Assembly: GCA_001599615.1 (NCBI GenBank)
Contig: BCHJ01000021.1
Span: 62,001-126,000, forward strand
Length of the DNA: 64,000 nt
Reading direction: 5' to 3'
DNA from: Thielaviopsis euricoi
Lineage: Eukaryota; Ascomycota; Sordariomycetes; Microascales; Ceratocystidaceae
Positions 60,324 to 64,000 of this stretch are shown here, in pieces. Under the pieces are notes generated by a model, which made no database searches, was not told where the DNA came from, and saw nothing but the letters and a program-made list of their open reading frames with translations. Within the stretch, counting starts at the first letter, position 1. Each line of letters opens with the position of its first letter. The position numbers and the translations under genes were made by a program.

Positions 60324-60431
60324 CAGACAGACAGACAGAATATGATTCCAGAGTTCTGCTACTCCATGTTGCCAACTACCGTTAAGCACAACTACCGCAA
60401 AACATTGCACGCCCAGCTGTCTGTCTGTCTG
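60324..60431. repeat. Inverted pair of CAGA/TCTG tetramer arrays
   Basis: CAGACAGACAGACAG (60324-60338) and CTGTCTGTCTGTCTG (60417-60431) form a perfect 15-bp inverted repeat around a 78-bp loop. The loop carries a direct repeat of AACTACCG. Confidence 0.9.
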
Positions 60432-61885
60432 TCTGCCAACGAGTCCGTTCGCTTCGCTACATTTCTGGCACGGCCTTTTGTTTAACCAAAAGTCACTGCT
60501 TCTCAAACTTGCTTCTATCAAGCGCGTGTCTAACTTTACACTTTATTATTTCTCCTTATTTTTCTCATGTTTTGACGTAAACTCCCAAAGGCCCTTCAGT
60601 CGACAAACACGCACACACACACACGAAAAAAACGAGCCGAGGCTTAGCTTTTTCTTTTCTTTTCCAGTCTAGTGCCTTTTATGTTTCTCGAATCCTGAAG
60701 CCAGGATAGGGCCCTTTTTTCAAAAAAAAAATAAAAAATAAAAAAGAACTCCTACGTATTCTTTCTTACAGTCAGTCTATTTCACACGGCATCCTGGGCT
60801 CCTGGCGTGCTCGACAGGCACATCACATCTGTAGCAGATCTCCTCGTCTCCTGGGCTCTGGCTCAAGTAGGGCTATTATCAGCAGTGTCGTGTCAGCTCG
60901 GTTTGCACTATACTCGCTCAAATACAGGCAAACCCCTCCACCCCCCAATATGTAGGAATAAACAAGCGTAACGTGAAATCAATATGAACAAGCCCAGAGA
61001 AACGCCTGGGCCCCGACTGGGAACGTGCGCTGTTTTCTTCCTCTCTCTCACAGTCAAGATTCCCAGGCACTGTAAAATTGACAGCCACAGAAAACAACTG
61101 GGGTTCTCTGGAACACTCCCCCTTCGATCCCTCTCTTTCTCGCTCTCTCTCTGTCTTTCGTTCGCTCTCGTTCGCTCTTCTCCTCCCCTTCCCACACAGA
61201 CAAACCCTGTCGCCTTTCTTACTTATAGGAATCGAATCGACCTTCATCAATCCCCTTTCCTCCTTGTCAGCTCTTCCTTCCTTCCCTTCCCATCCCTTCC
61301 CTTCCCTTTCCTTCAAAATCGGTCTTTGTTTCCTGCTCTTATTTTTGTTCCCCAATTAGGCAACATTCCAAACTCCGACAGAATTTAAGTATTTGGAACC
61401 CTAGGAATTGCATGCTTCACGTGACTCGTTAGGAGGTCAACAAACACACACTGCAAAGGATACTTGAATTTGTATTATACATGGCTCGTGCCTTTTGGTA
61501 CCTTGTGCCTGGCTTTCCTGTCACAATTAGGTTACATAGAAACACACTAGATGCATAACACTGGATTGTACTTATACAATATTAATGCGTCTAATATAGC
61601 TCTTTACTTGACGTGCCATCTTGGTACCCCTCAAACGGCCAGCCCATCTTCTGTCTATATATCCAATTCATGCCAATGATCACACGAGTCTTAGCCCTAT
61701 AAGACACATGCATTAATCCACGCTCAGGACGACCGGCCAGTTAGCTAGCTAGCCAGCTAGTTCTTAAGCAGTAACAGCTAGCTAGCACAAGCATCCTTTG
61801 ATTTTCAATGCATGAAAATACCCCATGTGCAAGTGGCCCTAGGAGAATAAGAGCCCTGACACGGCGGAGCCCAGACCAGCAAGAT

Positions 61886-61940
61886 ACATACAATACAGCA
61901 TAGCATATCACAGCACAGCACAGCAAAGCAAATCAAAGCC
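61886..61940. repeat. TACAG/CACAG/CAAAG pentamer array
   Basis: Eleven in-register units drifting from ATACA and TACAA through CATAG and CACAG to CAAAG, located about 190 bp from the tRNA-Val gene. Confidence 0.9.
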
Positions 61941-62117
61941 GCATGAAGTTTCACCTGAACAAGTCTACAACACTAGCTCGTTGCTTGTCCGACAGAGCTT
62001 GACGTGGGATGGATCTCAACAAAATGGCAGGTCCAAGCTTTTTTAGCCAATGTATTAGCAAAGAAAAAATAAGACAAGCCCGGAAAAAAAAAAGAAAAGT
62101 CGTTAGGAGATGAAAGC

Positions 62118-62122
62118 AAAAA
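62118..62122 (-). terminator. Pol III terminator of tRNA-Val
   Basis: TTTTT on the tRNA strand begins three bases after the tRNA discriminator A, as expected for RNA polymerase III termination. Confidence 0.8.
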
Positions 62123-62124
62123 TA

Positions 62125-62217
62125 TGAACCGAGGCGGACTCGAACCGCCGACCTTTTGTGTCCAAGGATCTCTGGGAGATGTTAGACAAACGTGATAACC
62201 AACTACACCATCGGTCC
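62125..62217 (-). tRNA. tRNA-Val(AAC): tRNA-Val(AAC) with a 19-nt intron
   Basis: Read on the minus strand it folds as a full cloverleaf. The acceptor stem is GGACCGA/TCGGTTC (one G-T pair) with discriminator A at 62125. The D arm is GTGTAGTTGGTTATCAC. The anticodon stem is TTTGT/ACAAA with loop CTAACA-C and anticodon AAC at 62183-62181. The variable loop is AGGTC and the T arm is GGCGG-TTCGAGT-CCGCC. A 19-nt intron (62161-62179) interrupts the loop one base after the anticodon, the usual position for eukaryotic tRNA introns. The internal A box (TGGTGTAGTTGG) and B box (GGTTCGAGTCC) are good matches. No CCA is encoded, as expected in a nucleus. Confidence 0.96.
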
Positions 62218-64000
62218 TTTCTAGTTATTGAAGGTTCTACCGCTAATGGCAGTTGTGAGCTGTTCTTTGTTAGGGTTAGGCCTCCTACAAACGCCTCAAC
62301 AACAGTTAGACTAACAAACCTCGGGAATTCCTAGCTCGGATTGGACGATACCCGACAGCACTATACAAGTACAGTAATATCCGTTACTGCAGGTCTAGTA
62401 CTTTAGCCGTGGCGTATTTCTCATTGATTACTCGGTCCGCGTGGTTTCGACCAACAAGAACAAGCAAGTAGTTCATTATCTTGCATTGTCACTACATATA
62501 TATTATTATCATTTATTTGTTTTTCCTTTCTTCTCACGTCAGCGGCTTTGGCCCCAAGATAAGACAAGAAATAAAATAAAGAATGGGGACAAGTACGGCC
62601 GAGGAAACATAAAACAAGATGTTTACAGAAACTCAGGGAGACCAAGCCATGTGCTTATTCATTATTATACAAAGTCAGTAATAGATGTACCGCTATATGA
62701 AGTGAAGAGTTTTCTTTTGATAACAATGCTGCAAGGTTGTTAGTTGTAAGATGAGGAAGGGATGGGCACGCAGGTGGTAAAGAACAAAGACACGGAGTTT
62801 TAAGGGACGGAGATGACCAGCGTAAACCGGCCTGTGATGTGAGTAAGCTCTGACGAGTGGCCTTGTTCAAGTTCGAATCAACCGTCGCCTCACACGAAAT
62901 AAAAAAGTAAGCAGCATAGCAGAGGCTGAAGGACAAAGGAGTTAACAATGCAAGGGGGGAAACAGCAGTAGACACGGCATGAACAGGGAGAGTTTTTGCC
63001 TGGAACCTTGGTGAGACAATAGATTGTGACTGACTGACTGACCGTTCATTGCCTTGACAAGACGGGATCTAGTTGCCCGTTGAGTGATGTGTGATATTGA
63101 GGACGATGAAAATCACACGGGCTATGGAACAAATGGATAAAACAGGAAAAAATAAAAGAAAACAAGGGCAAGACATGCAGAAAAGAAGAAAGACAGAAGA
63201 AAAAGAAATCCATAAAAAGGAAAAAGAAAAGAGAGGAAAAAGAAAGTACTCGACTTAACCCTGAGCCGTGTGCCGTGTGACAGTAAACGATTGGCTATGG
63301 GGCTTTCTTTACCGAAGCGTATGTCAGGTATGTTTACTGGCTGACGACTGGCTTGTTTCTTTTGAAGTGTTGATAATCGAGCAACGGCAGGGCAAGACCA
63401 AGACAAGCCTCGAGGACGCACGCCCGATGTGTTTTTCCCAAGAAGAAGAAACAACAGACAAAAAAGAAAACAAAAAAAAAAAAAACAAAAATCACATCGG
63501 CGACTCGGGAGATTACAATGGAAGACGGATGAGGATGTGACAACCGACGGGGGCCCTTGGCCAAGGCAATTCACAGGCAAATGTGATGAGATGGGACGAG
63601 ATGCGCGAGAAAAAAAAGGACACCCACCTATAAAAAGTACCGTCGATAGTTCTCTAGGCCAGAATACACGAAAAAAAAGCCAGGCCACTTGGCACATCTC
63701 TTCTTGGGGCCGCCATGAAATTGCGGGCCACAAGCCGCTATCCATCGGCTTGCCTGAAGTGTGCCACTTGTCACTTGTCGAGGCGATAGCCGGGCATTCC
63801 TTTTCCGCCGGCGCCACGAGCGAGGTAAGCCTTGCAGGCGCTTTTCCACCTCGGCCATTGGGTCGTAAGAAGGAAGTGGGTGTAGGCACATGCCTGGCCG
63901 GAGATTAGGGGCTGACTAATATTGGTGCGGCCGAGTGGTTGTCTCCCCCAGAGCGGCGATGGGAGTAGCAGGATGACGATGTTCATTGCTACTAGTGGTG
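62218..64000. other. 3' end of the window, no supported gene
   Basis: Contains TTAGGGTT at about 62270-62277 (about 50 bp upstream of the tRNA) and a purine-rich block at 63110-63260 and 63420-63500. A minus-strand frame at 63122-63889 (255 codons) has no recognisable domain and ends in a Phe/Leu low-complexity stretch from the purine tract. Nothing else is supported. Confidence 0.5.

Larger units (their letters stand above)
43643..62124. other. 18.5 kb gene desert upstream of the NsdD-like gene
   Basis: No protein gene, transposon or rRNA is recognised over 18.5 kb; open frames are short and lack domains. 43643-44620 is purine-rich on +, consistent with a pyrimidine-rich leader of the NsdD-like gene. 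The rest is full of period-5 arrays (44843-44862, 45019-45045, 45906-46005, 48995-49017, 51102-51131, 52163-52202, 52878-52912, 55363-55407, 58477-58501, 61886-61940). Other features are a C19 run (51433-51451), inverted repeats (54736-54774, 60324-60431), a CCAGGGCCCTGG palindrome (58089-58100), and alternating T/C-rich and A/G-rich blocks. Base composition is mixed, not the extreme AT richness expected of some centromeres. Confidence 0.6.

Noticed and set aside
43643..62124. Centromere or subtelomere interpretation of the gene desert
   Set aside because: Base composition is not uniformly AT-rich, no transposon remnants or telomere arrays are seen, and it lies beside ordinary conserved genes. 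It cannot be excluded, but is not supported.
63122..63889. 255-codon minus-strand open frame
   Set aside because: No recognisable domain, no splice-supported extension, and a C-terminal third that is a Phe/Leu translation of a purine tract.
63924..64000. tRNA-like A-box (GGCCGAGTGG) at the window end
   Set aside because: The following bases do not close a D stem, no anticodon arm is seen, and the window ends before a T arm could be tested.
1..64000. Transposable elements, CRISPR arrays, 5S rRNA
   Set aside because: Reading both strands, I found no transposase or reverse-transcriptase motifs, no spaced identical repeats, and no 5S core sequences.

Overview
This 64 kb window is nuclear DNA of an ascomycete fungus, most likely a filamentous one (Pezizomycotina), possibly an early-diverging lineage; I cannot name the species. 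The evidence is short spliceosomal introns (mostly 50-90 nt), a group III G-alpha whose N-terminus matches GanB/GNA-3, an NsdD-type GATA factor, a secreted DUF3455 protein, a GPI-anchored CFEM protein and an Slt2/MpkA MAP kinase. Almost every intron carries an exact CTAAC branch site 7-20 nt before the acceptor, which is stricter than usual for Pezizomycotina. The sequence is a draft assembly, with 21 Ns at 20804-20824 and single Ns at 31038, 44477 and 44479.

Layout. 0-20.7 kb is moderately gene-dense: DUF3455 secreted protein (+), SLT2 MAP kinase (-), low-molecular-weight tyrosine phosphatase (-), CFEM/GPI protein (+), THEM6-like hotdog protein (-), SUB1/PC4 coactivator (-), PXA-PX-nexin C membrane protein (+), NIT3 omega-amidase (+) and spermidine synthase (-). 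20.7-27.1 kb has no gene I can support. 27.1-33.7 kb holds the G-alpha gene (+) and glutamate-cysteine ligase (+). 33.7-42.1 kb is an 8.4 kb convergent gap. 42.1-43.6 kb holds the NsdD-like GATA factor (-). From there to the end (about 20 kb) the only gene I can support is an intron-containing tRNA-Val(AAC) at 62.1-62.2 kb.

The genes do not form an operon or a biosynthetic cluster. Several belong to conserved signalling and stress physiology: cell-wall-integrity MAPK, nutrient-sensing G-alpha, developmental GATA factor, glutathione synthesis and repair, and polyamine synthesis. Exon boundaries were derived by hand from conserved protein sequence, reading phase and splice signals, and all CDS totals are multiples of three.

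The most unusual property of the window is its non-coding DNA. It is full of drifting tandem arrays with a 5-bp period, in intergenic DNA and inside introns, plus several hexamer arrays, one of which inflates an SLT2 intron to 510 nt. Other notable signals are an over-represented TTAGGGTT/AACCCTAA octamer, strand-specific pyrimidine bias around transcribed units, a probable GC-AG intron in SUB1, several strong inverted repeats, and the very long gene-free flank of the NsdD-like gene.
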